DNA of 64,000 bases from Solimicrobium sp040544425 (GTDB taxonomy: Bacteria > Pseudomonadota > Gammaproteobacteria > Burkholderiales > Burkholderiaceae_D). Shown here in pieces: positions 33,170-40,803 of the stretch (positions within the stretch are counted from its first letter, which is position 1; the number at the start of each line of letters is the position of its first letter). Location of the stretch: NCBI GenBank assembly GCA_040544425.1, contig JBEONO010000017.1, positions 1-64,000 of the forward strand. The letters run 5' to 3'. A model generated the notes under the pieces. That model did not search any database and was not told the DNA's origin. It was given only the letters and a program-made list of their open reading frames with translations. Both the position numbers and the translations under genes were made by a program.

Positions 33170-34024
33170 GTGACAAACCAAGCCGGCGCCGGGAAGCTGG
33201 TGTGCGTTGGCACGGGCATGCGCATGGCTGGACAACTGACGCCGCTGGCCAAAAGTTATATCGAATCCTTTGATGTGGTGTTCGCGGCAGTGCCGAATAT
33301 ATTTACTCGCGAATGGCTGCGCGGCGTGGCGAAAAATTATGTCTGCCTGCTCGATCATTACGACGATACGAAAATCGATGGCAAGACGCGGCGCGATACT
33401 TATCGCCGCATGGCCGACACGATTCTGCAGGAAGTACGCAACGGCAAACGGGTCTGTGCAGCTTTTTACGGACATCCGGGAATTTTTGCCTGTATCGCGC
33501 ATATGGCGATTGCCGATGCGCGTCGCGAAGGTTTTGCGGCGCACATGGAACCGGGTATCTCGGCACTGGATTGTCTGGTTGCCGATCTGGGCATCGATCC
33601 CGGCAGTACCGGGATGGTGTCGATGGAAGCGACCCAGTTCATGATTTTTCAGCGGGTGATTGACCCGTCCGCGCTGTTCGTGATCTGGCAAATCGGCATC
33701 GCTGGCGATCTGACTTTGAAGCGCTACGACACTGAAACGGCGCATGTGCAGATTATCGTCGACAAACTCGTGCGGACCTATTCGCCCGATCATCCGGTGA
33801 TCCTGTATGAAGCCGCAACCCATGTGCTGGAGACGACCCGCGCTGACACAATTCGCCTAGGCGATCTTCCGCAGGCGGCCTTGAAACAGCACACTACCCT
33901 GGTCATCCCGGCGGCACAGGCCCTGCAATATGACGTCGCGGTGCTGAACCAGCTGCAGGCGCTGGAGCGCTCGCGCACTCCAGTCAATCCTTCAGAACCG
34001 GCATTGATTCCCGATTTGCTTTAG
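33170..34024 (+). CDS. borosin peptide backbone alpha-N-methyltransferase (SonM/OphMA-like)
   Basis: This ~284-aa SAM-dependent enzyme has the tetrapyrrole-methylase fold used by borosin N-methyltransferases. It shows a glycine-rich SAM motif (VCVGTGMRM), the catalytic-region signature HYDDTK...TRRDTYRRMADTIL, AFYGHPGIFACIAHMAIADARREG, and EPGISALDCLVADLGIDP. The Tyr and Arg residues known to matter in fungal OphMA (in YDD, R-x-x-TY and FYGHPG) are present. Unlike OphMA it has no fused substrate domain, hence 'split'. The start is taken as GTG 33170, 2 bases after the GGDEF stop. TTG 33152 is possible, and the longer frame from 33038 only shadows the GGDEF gene. The expected substrate is the 69-aa peptide encoded at 31197. 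Confidence 0.88.
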   Translation: MTNQAGAGKLVCVGTGMRMAGQLTPLAKSYIESFDVVFAAVPNIFTREWLRGVAKNYVCLLDHYDDTKIDGKTRRDTYRRMADTILQEVRNGKRVCAAFYGHPGIFACIAHMAIADARREGFAAHMEPGISALDCLVADLGIDPGSTGMVSMEATQFMIFQRVIDPSALFVIWQIGIAGDLTLKRYDTETAHVQIIVDKLVRTYSPDHPVILYEAATHVLETTRADTIRLGDLPQAALKQHTTLVIPAAQALQYDVAVLNQLQALERSRTPVNPSEPALIPDLL

Positions 34025-34056
34025 ACTTCGCCAACGTCTTGCAGCATCTCAAACTT

Positions 34057-34764
34057 ATGATAAAAACACACCCCACTTGCTATGGCATGGCAGTTTGTAC
34101 GATGCTACTGGCCTTTTGCAGCCAGGCCCTGGCCCAGAAGACGATTCCGGACACTATTGAGCAGCGCACCGCTGCCTGCGTTGCCTGTCACGGCAAACAG
34201 GGGGTGGGCACCGGCAACGGTTACGCGCCGCGCATTGCGGGCAAGCCGGCCGGTTATCTGTACAACCAGTTGCAGAATTTTCGGGAAGGACGGCGCCAGT
34301 CGCAGGCCATGACGTATATGGTCAGCCATCTGTCCGACGCGTATCTGATGGAAATCGCGCATTATTTTTCCGGGCTGCATTTGCCTTACCCACAGCCGCA
34401 GCGCGCAACCCTGTCCGCCGCCCAGACCGAACGCGCCCGCGCGCTGGTGATGTCCGGCGACCCGGCCAGGAACGTGCCCGCATGTGTCGCCTGCCATGGA
34501 AAAAATCTGACCGGCTATGCGCCAGCCATCCCTGCCCTGATCGGTTTGCCGCATGATTATCTGAACGCGCAATTTGGCAACTGGGTCAACCGGACCCGCC
34601 ATGCTGTCGAACCCGACTGCATGGCGCAGATCGCTTCCCGTCTGCATCCCGACGAGATCAACGCGATCTCGGCCTGGCTGGCTGCGCAACCTGTCCCGGA
34701 AAACAGTGCTGCCGTGACGGCATTGCCGGAACGCCTGCCGCTTGACTGTGGCAGCGCGCAATGA
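34057..34764 (+). CDS. periplasmic dihaem cytochrome c
   Basis: This 235-aa protein has a signal peptide (CTMLLAFCSQALA) and two class I cytochrome c domains, each with a CVACH haem-binding motif (about residues 45 and 145) and later Met/His candidates for axial ligands. It resembles the small cytochromes of the cytochrome c4/c553 type that pass electrons to oxidases or reductases. It starts 32 bases after the methyltransferase gene and is followed closely by another cytochrome gene, so it is very probably in the same transcript. Its electron partner is not visible. Confidence 0.87.
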   Translation: MIKTHPTCYGMAVCTMLLAFCSQALAQKTIPDTIEQRTAACVACHGKQGVGTGNGYAPRIAGKPAGYLYNQLQNFREGRRQSQAMTYMVSHLSDAYLMEIAHYFSGLHLPYPQPQRATLSAAQTERARALVMSGDPARNVPACVACHGKNLTGYAPAIPALIGLPHDYLNAQFGNWVNRTRHAVEPDCMAQIASRLHPDEINAISAWLAAQPVPENSAAVTALPERLPLDCGSAQ

Positions 34765-34780
34765 CAAGGAAATCGAATTA

Positions 34781-36061
34781 ATGAAACGCCTGATTCTTCT
34801 CTCACTGGCTATAGTCGTATTGATCCTGCTGGCCAAAGTCGGCCTGCAATTTGTCCCTGACCCAGTTGATCACCCGGCAATTGTCACAAGCGATGTCAGC
34901 GAACAGATCGCCCGCGGTGCCTATCTGGCGCGGGTCGGCGACTGCATGGCCTGCCACACCGCGCGCGGCGGCAAACAGTATGCGGGTGGACGTACGATTG
35001 ATACCGACTACGGCAGGTTTGTCTCACCGAATATCACGCCGGACCCGGCGACCGGCCTCGGACTTTGGACGGCCGCTGACTTCTGGCGGGCACTGCACGA
35101 TGGCAGGTCACGCGATGGAAAATTTCTTTATCCGGTTTTCCCATTCCCCAATTACAGCAAGGTGACACGCGAAGATTCTGACGCGCTTTTCGCTTACCTG
35201 AAAACCCTGGCCCCCATCGAGCAGCCTGCCCAGCCGCACCAATTACGTTTTCCGTACAGTCAGCGCAATTTGCTGGCAGTGTGGCGCGCCCTGTATTTCA
35301 AACCCGGCATTTACCAGGCGGATCAGAAGCAATCGGCCGAATGGAATCGCGGCGCGTATCTGGTGCAGGGCCTGGGTCACTGCAGCGCCTGTCATACGCC
35401 GCGTACCGCGCTGGGTGCGAGCGAACATAATGCCGATCTGGCGGGCGGGCTGATCCCGCTGCAAAACTGGTATGCACCAGCGCTGACTGCGGATCCCGAA
35501 GCCGGTCTGGGTAGCTGGGACAGGCAGCAGATTGCCGATCTGCTGAAAACAGGTAGCTCGACCAAGGGTGCAGTGTTTGGCCCGATGGCAGAAGTCGTTG
35601 CGCAGAGCCTGCAGCATGTGTCAGACAGCGACATCAATGCGATGGCGGCTTATCTGAAATCCTTGCCGCAGACTGGTGCTGCAGCACCGGCCGCGGCGCT
35701 CAATCCAAGCGAAGAATTTGACCGGTCGATGAAACTGGGCGAGAAGGTCTATGAAAAAAACTGTGCCGACTGCCATCAGGCCAATGGGCAGGGCTCGGTC
35801 GGTGCCTACCCGCCGCTGGCCGGCAACCACACCCTGACCATGCCGAATGCAGTCAATCCGATCCGCATCGTCTTGAATGGCGGTTACCCTCCCAGCACCT
35901 TCGGCAATCCGCGTCCGTTCGGCATGCCGCCGTTTGCGAATGTGTTGAGCGATGCCGAGGTGGTCGGCGTAGTCAACTACATGCGCAATAGTTGGGGCAA
36001 TCATGCCGGGCCGGTTGGCCCTGGCGAAATCAACCGGGATCGCGGCATTCCGGCGGATTGA
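34781..36061 (+). CDS. membrane-anchored trihaem cytochrome c, dehydrogenase-subunit type
   Basis: This 426-aa protein has an N-terminal membrane anchor (LILLSLAIVVLILLAKVGL) and three haem motifs, CMACH, CSACH and CADCH. Their spacing matches the cytochrome subunit of membrane alcohol, gluconate or sorbitol dehydrogenases (AdhB-like). The VSPNITPDPATGLGLW and FPFPNYSKVTREDSDALFAYLKTL segments are typical of that family. No dehydrogenase subunit gene is adjacent, so it may take electrons from the dihaem cytochrome or from an enzyme encoded elsewhere. AAGGA precedes the ATG at 34781, and the gap to the upstream cytochrome gene is only 16 bases. Confidence 0.88.
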   Translation: MKRLILLSLAIVVLILLAKVGLQFVPDPVDHPAIVTSDVSEQIARGAYLARVGDCMACHTARGGKQYAGGRTIDTDYGRFVSPNITPDPATGLGLWTAADFWRALHDGRSRDGKFLYPVFPFPNYSKVTREDSDALFAYLKTLAPIEQPAQPHQLRFPYSQRNLLAVWRALYFKPGIYQADQKQSAEWNRGAYLVQGLGHCSACHTPRTALGASEHNADLAGGLIPLQNWYAPALTADPEAGLGSWDRQQIADLLKTGSSTKGAVFGPMAEVVAQSLQHVSDSDINAMAAYLKSLPQTGAAAPAAALNPSEEFDRSMKLGEKVYEKNCADCHQANGQGSVGAYPPLAGNHTLTMPNAVNPIRIVLNGGYPPSTFGNPRPFGMPPFANVLSDAEVVGVVNYMRNSWGNHAGPVGPGEINRDRGIPAD

Positions 36062-36079
36062 ATTCTGCTTTTTTATTCA

Positions 36080-36766
36080 GTGAGTACAACGATGTTAATT
36101 GACAATTATTTACAACATAGCGGTATCAACGCAGGCCAGCTGACCCATGACTTTTATGTGCAGCTGGCGCAATTTGGCGCAGCAATCGAACTGGATCAGA
36201 CCGACCCACAGGTGCAGTGGCAGTATCAGGTGCCGGAACTGGGTGAAGGCGGTGCCTGTTCCTTGTTCGGACAACTGGCCGCCAAGCCCTACGATCTGGA
36301 ACAGACCCTGGGTGGCAAGACGGCGGCGAATGAACAATTATTGAAGCGGGTCACGGCACTGGTTAACTTTTACCGGCAACACTCCAGCAGCGACTGGTTT
36401 GGCGTGTATCAAAAGCGCGTCAATCCAGAAGGGCAATCGGTGCTGGTCAAGCTGGCGTATTACGGCGCAGCCTCGCGTCCCGAGTTTCCGTTGACCGCGG
36501 AATTTGCTGCGATCAGCAATAACAGCACGGTCGGTTTAAGCGGCATGGGACGCATCATCAATCAGGTTGGCGCGTATCGTTCCGCCGGCGGGGAGTATTA
36601 CACCTGCGATCCAAAAGTCAACGCCGAAGCGTGTTTGCCGGTGCTAGGTCAAAACGGCGCAGTGTTGGGGATTGTCGATTCGGAGACGTTTCTGGAACAG
36701 ACCTTCGTCGGCCAGGAATTGGCCTTGCTGGTTGCGGTGGTGATGAGGCTGGCGACCCTGCTGTAA
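36080..36766 (+). CDS. GAF-domain protein
   Basis: This ~228-aa protein is mostly one GAF-like fold of the kind found in free methionine-(R)-sulfoxide reductase-like proteins (SSDWFGVYQKR, NQVGAYRSAGGEYYTCDPKVNAEACLPVLG, GAVLGIVDSETF). Two cysteines in YTCDPKVNAEAC could be redox-active, but the exact three-cysteine pattern of MsrC is not evident. The start is either GTG 36080 or ATG 36092. It closes the run of tightly spaced genes that begins with the borosin precursor (18-base gap after the cytochrome), so a redox-sensing or repair role linked to the operon is possible. Confidence 0.7.
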   Translation: MSTTMLIDNYLQHSGINAGQLTHDFYVQLAQFGAAIELDQTDPQVQWQYQVPELGEGGACSLFGQLAAKPYDLEQTLGGKTAANEQLLKRVTALVNFYRQHSSSDWFGVYQKRVNPEGQSVLVKLAYYGAASRPEFPLTAEFAAISNNSTVGLSGMGRIINQVGAYRSAGGEYYTCDPKVNAEACLPVLGQNGAVLGIVDSETFLEQTFVGQELALLVAVVMRLATLL

Positions 36767-36884
36767 ACTGGTCGAATCAGCAAGCTTTGCCCTTGTTCGC
36801 CAGATTCATTTCGACAGATCGGGCGCAAATGGACTATTCTTAGGTCAGCCGCCGGTAGTCACGAGCGACAACAATGGGGAGACT

Positions 36885-37760
36885 ATGCGATCTGGGAAAT
36901 TTATCCGTGGTTTGCTGGCGGTGATGAGCCTCTTCGTTGCTCTCAATGCCTGCGCACAAACCGGAAAATTAATCGTCGTCTACCCGAGACCGGAGACCGA
37001 AACCGATTATCGCAATGAACTGCCCTTTGCCATGCTCAATCTGGCCCTGAACAAGGCAGGCGTGGCGTTCGAACTGCGTCCCAGTGAACAGCATATGCAG
37101 CAGAATCGGGCCTTGCTCCAACTGGCCTCGAATGTCGAAATCAATGTGGTGTGGTCGATGACTTCCAAGGAACGGGAACGGGGCCTGTTACCGGTGCGCA
37201 TTCCGATTGATAAAGGCCTGTTGGGTTGGCGCATCCTCTTGATCAGGAAGAGCGACGTTGAACGATTCAGTCACATTCAAACCATCGAGCAGTTGCGCCC
37301 ACTGTCTGCTGGTCAAGGTCATGACTGGCCCGATGCCGATATTCTGATGGCAAATGAGATTCGGGTACTGAAGAGTCCCGACTACGACAGTCTGTTCAAG
37401 ATGCTGGAGCGCAATCGATTTGACTTTTTCCCGCGCTCGGTTTCAGAGGCCTGGAATGAGCTGGATACCCACAAGGAAAAAGATATTGAGGTGGAAAAGA
37501 CCATCGCGCTGCATTACCCGGCGGCTGAATATTTTTTTGTGAACCAGCACAACGAAAATCTGGCCAGGCTCCTGGAAACCGGCTTGCGCAAAGCGATCAA
37601 GGATGGATCGTTTGACCGGCTGTTCAATAGATTCAATGGCGCGGCGATCAAAAATGCCGACCTCAAAAATCGCCATATCATCAAATTGAACAATCCCTTG
37701 ATGTCCGAGGATACGCCGTTTTCAAACAGGGAATTGTGGTTTGATCCGATGCAGTTTTGA
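36885..37760 (+). CDS. periplasmic solute-binding-like protein, paralogue
   Basis: This 291-aa protein has a signal peptide, possibly a lipobox-like LNAC, and the family 3 solute-binding pattern. It is a paralogue of the gene at 6343-7212: both share the N-lobe FAMLNLALNKAG / FAALNLALEKSG, LLPV-IP and GLLG-RI, the second-lobe SLFKM, and an ending in an aromatic-Pro-rich tail. No ABC permease or ATPase is near. It follows the borosin-cytochrome operon after a 118-base gap, so it may have its own promoter. A GGGGAGAC ribosome-binding site precedes the ATG. The ligand is unknown. Confidence 0.75.
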   Translation: MRSGKFIRGLLAVMSLFVALNACAQTGKLIVVYPRPETETDYRNELPFAMLNLALNKAGVAFELRPSEQHMQQNRALLQLASNVEINVVWSMTSKERERGLLPVRIPIDKGLLGWRILLIRKSDVERFSHIQTIEQLRPLSAGQGHDWPDADILMANEIRVLKSPDYDSLFKMLERNRFDFFPRSVSEAWNELDTHKEKDIEVEKTIALHYPAAEYFFVNQHNENLARLLETGLRKAIKDGSFDRLFNRFNGAAIKNADLKNRHIIKLNNPLMSEDTPFSNRELWFDPMQF

Positions 37761-37906
37761 TTGGCGTGCAGGCTGAGATACAGTCCCGGCGACCCTCGTT
37801 GAAAACAGGATGATCAATAAGCTGCTCATTGCGGCTGCGTACCCGTAGTTGACAACCGATGCTCTGCATTGCTGCCATTTGCGCATGGTCAATCAGCAAA
37901 AAACAC

Positions 37907-37935
37907 TTGCGCCAATATATCTAAATGGATATATT
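37907..37935 (+). promoter_or_regulatory. higBA promoter with overlapping palindromic operator
   Basis: TTGCGC (37907-37912) and TATATT (37930-37935) are spaced by 17 bases. An exact inverted repeat (AATATATC, 6-base spacer, GATATATT; 37914-37935) covers the spacer and the -10 box. This is the standard position for autorepression by a toxin-antitoxin pair. Transcription should start near 37942, the A of the toxin ATG, which implies a leaderless or nearly leaderless mRNA. Confidence 0.65.
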
Positions 37936-37941
37936 ATCCGC

Positions 37942-38265
37942 ATGAAACCAGTCGTTTTCCTTGGAGATTCACTTAAATGTTTACGTGACTTCCCTGACGA
38001 TGCCCGCGTTGATGTCGGTTACCAGCTTGGCCGCGTACAACAGGGCATGCAACCTAAGGATTTCAAACCGATGCCGTCAATTGGCAAAGGCGTAGAGGAA
38101 ATTCGCGTTTGGGATGACCACGGTACATTTCGTGTTGTGTACACAGCTCGGATGGCAGATGCTGTTTACGTATTGCATGCATTTCAGAAAAAAACTCAGG
38201 CAACGTCGAAGCAAGATATTGAAACCGCGAAAAACAGGTTTGCACAACTAATGCGAGGGAAATGA
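37942..38265 (+). CDS. higB: HigB/RelE-type toxin (Gp49-like)
   Basis: This 107-aa protein belongs to the phage Gp49-like/HigB branch of RelE mRNA interferases. It shows FLGDSLKCLRDFPDDARVDVGYQL, the substrate-facing strand VWDDHGTFRVVYTA, and the ending YVLHAFQKKTQATSKQDIETAKNRF. Such toxins cleave mRNA on the ribosome. The ATG at 37942 was chosen because the family starts there; a longer frame from 37849 only runs through the promoter. It overlaps the antitoxin gene by 4 bases (ATGA), with the toxin first, as usual for HigBA. Confidence 0.9.
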   Translation: MKPVVFLGDSLKCLRDFPDDARVDVGYQLGRVQQGMQPKDFKPMPSIGKGVEEIRVWDDHGTFRVVYTARMADAVYVLHAFQKKTQATSKQDIETAKNRFAQLMRGK

Positions 38266-38552
38266 TGACAAAGCCAAAAAATCAGGTCTATGACAGCGTA
38301 TGGGACGCAATTGCAGATACTCCCCAAGAGGCAGCCAACCTGCGGATTCGCGCTGAGCTTATCGAACAAATTGCAGCACTGATTAATGAGAAAAACTGGA
38401 CCCAAGTCGAGACTGCAAGCCGTTGTGGCGTGACTCAACCACGTATCAACGACCTCTTGCGAGGCAGAATTTCGCGTTTCTCACTGGATGCGTTAGTCAA
38501 TATCGCTACGGCGCTTGGACAGCAGGTGCATGTAAATCTTGAGGCGGCATGA
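38262..38552 (+). CDS. higA: HigA-type XRE antitoxin
   Basis: This 96-aa protein has an XRE helix-turn-helix (WTQVETASRCGVTQPRINDLLRGRISRFSLDALVNIATALG) preceded by a short helical region (EAANLRIRAELIEQI). Antitoxins of this kind bind the toxin and repress their own promoter, here through the palindrome at 37914-37935. It is translationally coupled to higB. The module looks complete and intact. Confidence 0.9.
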   Translation: MMTKPKNQVYDSVWDAIADTPQEAANLRIRAELIEQIAALINEKNWTQVETASRCGVTQPRINDLLRGRISRFSLDALVNIATALGQQVHVNLEAA

Positions 38553-38614
38553 CCGGTCCCATCAATTAAGAATCCACGAGTTCATTGGCTGGGCTTATAC
38601 CCCGGCCTGCTTTG

Positions 38615-39199
38615 CTAAGCTCCCAAAATGATTTTCACCTGCGCTTTGAGTGCCGGCAAAACCTGTTCAGCAAACCACGGATTCTGTTTGAGCCAGATAT
38701 TGTTTCTCGGACTGGGATGCGGCAGCGGCAAGGTGTGCGGCCAGTTTTTTTGCCAGTCCAGAACATGCTGGGTAACACTGGTGTTTTCACTGTCCTGCAG
38801 GTGCCAGGCTTGCGCGTATTGGCCGATGACCAAAGTCAGTTGAATATTTGGTAGTTGCGCGAGCAGTCGGTCGCGCCATTGCGGAGCGCATTCCTTGCGC
38901 GGTGGCAGGTCACCCGATTTGCCGGTGCCCGGAAAACAAAACCCCATCGGCAGCAGGGCGATGCGTTTGTCATCATAAAAAATCTCTTTGCTGATTCCCA
39001 TCCAGTCCCGCAAGCGGTCGCCGCTGGCATCGTCAAATGGAATACCGCTCTGATGGACCTTGTTGCCCGGTGCCTGTCCGGCAATTAAAATTCTGGCTTG
39101 CTCATGCGCCTGCACAACCGGGCGTGGCCCGAGTGGTAAATGTTCCTTGCACAAGGAACAGGAACGCACCTCTTTCAACAGGCTGACCAGTTTTTGCAT
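38615..39199 (-). CDS. uracil-DNA glycosylase family protein
   Basis: This 194-aa protein has the UDG-superfamily fold: LIAGQAPGNKVHQSGIPFDDASGDRL as the first catalytic motif, and LPHPSPRNNIWLKQNPWF as the second, with the HPSPRN loop. Two cysteines near the N-terminus (CSLCKEH) are reminiscent of the iron-sulphur families, but the full four-Cys set is not present. It is probably a base-excision repair or related glycosylase; its substrate is unclear. It stands alone, convergent with higBA. Confidence 0.85.
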   Translation of the reverse strand: MQKLVSLLKEVRSCSLCKEHLPLGPRPVVQAHEQARILIAGQAPGNKVHQSGIPFDDASGDRLRDWMGISKEIFYDDKRIALLPMGFCFPGTGKSGDLPPRKECAPQWRDRLLAQLPNIQLTLVIGQYAQAWHLQDSENTSVTQHVLDWQKNWPHTLPLPHPSPRNNIWLKQNPWFAEQVLPALKAQVKIILGA

Positions 39200-39279
39200 G
39201 ATGTGGCTCTTTCAAATAAATGAAGAGATGGCACCTGCAGCCACCTCCTCAGTTCAAACACCTTGCCCAACTAACTCAA

Positions 39280-39741
39280 TTACAGTTCTGACGGTTTTTT
39301 GCTGGCAATCGTGGTCCAGTTTTTGTTGGCATCAGTAATACGGCCTGGCACATTTTGCAACCAGATCGAACGAATCTTGGCGTCCAGATTCAGGTACAGC
39401 TTGCCGTCTACGATATCAAACTGCTCGGGATCGGCAACAAATTTTTTGTTGACTGAGACACCGTATGCACAGTAGCCGCCGTATTGGGGCAGAAATTTTT
39501 GCGGGTTGGCTTCAAAGGTTTTTTTGTTTTCTTCGGTTGCAAACAAATAAGTCACGCCGTTAACTTCAGCAACATGATGTCCGTTGCCGTGCTCGGGTTT
39601 CTCTTGTGTGAAATACGAAGTCAGATCGTAGCCCGCTGCGCCGACGATATTGTCAGTCGAGGCGTCAGCAAAGCTCGGTGCGGCTGTGACTATGGCAGTT
39701 AAAGTTGCGATTAAAAGCAAAGATTTTTTAATGATGTTCAT
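39280..39741 (-). CDS. exported YHS-domain protein
   Basis: This 153-aa protein has a signal peptide (LLLIATLTAIVTAAPSFA) and a YHS-type domain. The domain runs GYDLTSYFTQEKPEHGNGHHVAEVNG, YLFATEENKKTFEANPQKFLPQYGGYCAYGV, then DPEQFDIVDGKLYLNL. YHS domains are small, often metal-associated modules. In this stand-alone periplasmic form the role is unknown. It is divergent from the AraC-type regulator, with 120 bases between their starts, so that regulator may control it. Confidence 0.9.
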   Translation of the reverse strand: MNIIKKSLLLIATLTAIVTAAPSFADASTDNIVGAAGYDLTSYFTQEKPEHGNGHHVAEVNGVTYLFATEENKKTFEANPQKFLPQYGGYCAYGVSVNKKFVADPEQFDIVDGKLYLNLDAKIRSIWLQNVPGRITDANKNWTTIASKKPSEL

Positions 39742-39861
39742 GGTAAGGCTCCGTTTGGTTAATTGAGTGTATCTCTCGGGTTGAGCGACAGGACAGAGAA
39801 TAAGCTATACTCAGCGACGATTGTTAAACATAAATCCAATTTTATATGCGGATCGTCCAAA

Positions 39862-40686
39862 ATGACTGAAGACCCTCTCGCTCCCCTGCTCGCCCACTTT
39901 AAAGCCCAGGCGCGCCTGTTTTACTCGGGCAACCTGTGCGGTGATGTCACCTTTGGTGATGAACTAGGCACCGGCTTTTTGCATTTACTGAAGGCGGGCA
40001 GCATACAGATGCAAGACTCAAGCGGCTATGCGGTGACCTTGACCGAGCCGACCCTGGTTTTTTATTCGCGCCCGCTGCAACACCGCTTTCATGTTGATCC
40101 CAACAATGGCGCGGATCTGGTTTGCGCTTCGATGCGCTTTGAACACATGGCATTTAACCCGATCCTGCTGGCGTTGCCGGAACGGTTTGAATGTCCTCTG
40201 AGTGCCTTGAAGGGAACCGAAACCTTGCTCGAGCTGCTGTTCAGTGAGGCATTTGATGTCAGACCGGGTCGTCAGGAAGTGCTGGATCGCCTGTTTGAAA
40301 TCTTGTTGATTGACGTGCTGCGGGTGGTCCTGGCTCGCGAAGAAACCGCGCCCGGTCTGTTTCGCAGTCTGCTGCATCCGCAGATCAGCAAGGCCTTGAA
40401 CGCGATTCACAAGGACCCGGGACAGGACTGGTCACTGGAGGCACTGGCCAATTTTGCCGGTATGTCGCGCAGCAGTTTTGCTGCGGTATTCAAACAGGAA
40501 GTAGGCGATACGCCGGGCAATTATCTGACGCGCTGGCGCATCATTTTGTCACAGGCATTGATCCGCGAAGGCGTGCCACTCAAGCTGGTGGCTGAACGGG
40601 TTGGTTATGACAGTCAGGCGGGCTTTTTGCGAGCGTTCAAGATTGTGATGGGTCAATCGCCCACCAGCTGGAAAACGTCGCAATAG
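39862..40686 (+). CDS. AraC-family transcriptional regulator
   Basis: This 274-aa protein has an N-terminal cupin-type sensor of the AraC_binding_2/CupinR kind (LHLLKAGSIQMQDSSG, RPLQHRFHV) and a C-terminal pair of AraC helix-turn-helix motifs (WSLEALANFAGMSRSSFAAVFKQEVGDTP, then LIREGVPLKLVAERVGYDSQAGFLRAFK). The ATG at 39862 was chosen over the longer frame from 39763, which lacks domain sequence. Likely targets are its own promoter and the divergent YHS gene. Confidence 0.9.
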   Translation: MTEDPLAPLLAHFKAQARLFYSGNLCGDVTFGDELGTGFLHLLKAGSIQMQDSSGYAVTLTEPTLVFYSRPLQHRFHVDPNNGADLVCASMRFEHMAFNPILLALPERFECPLSALKGTETLLELLFSEAFDVRPGRQEVLDRLFEILLIDVLRVVLAREETAPGLFRSLLHPQISKALNAIHKDPGQDWSLEALANFAGMSRSSFAAVFKQEVGDTPGNYLTRWRIILSQALIREGVPLKLVAERVGYDSQAGFLRAFKIVMGQSPTSWKTSQ

Positions 40687-40803
40687 AATTTGGTGCTGGA
40701 ATTTTTCCCGACCGCCAGCCCCGGTAGATCATCACAGCGAATCGCTTCGCTAAACAGAAGCGGCAAGAATAAGGGCTAGCCGCGCCCTGCTCTGTTCGGC
40801 AAC

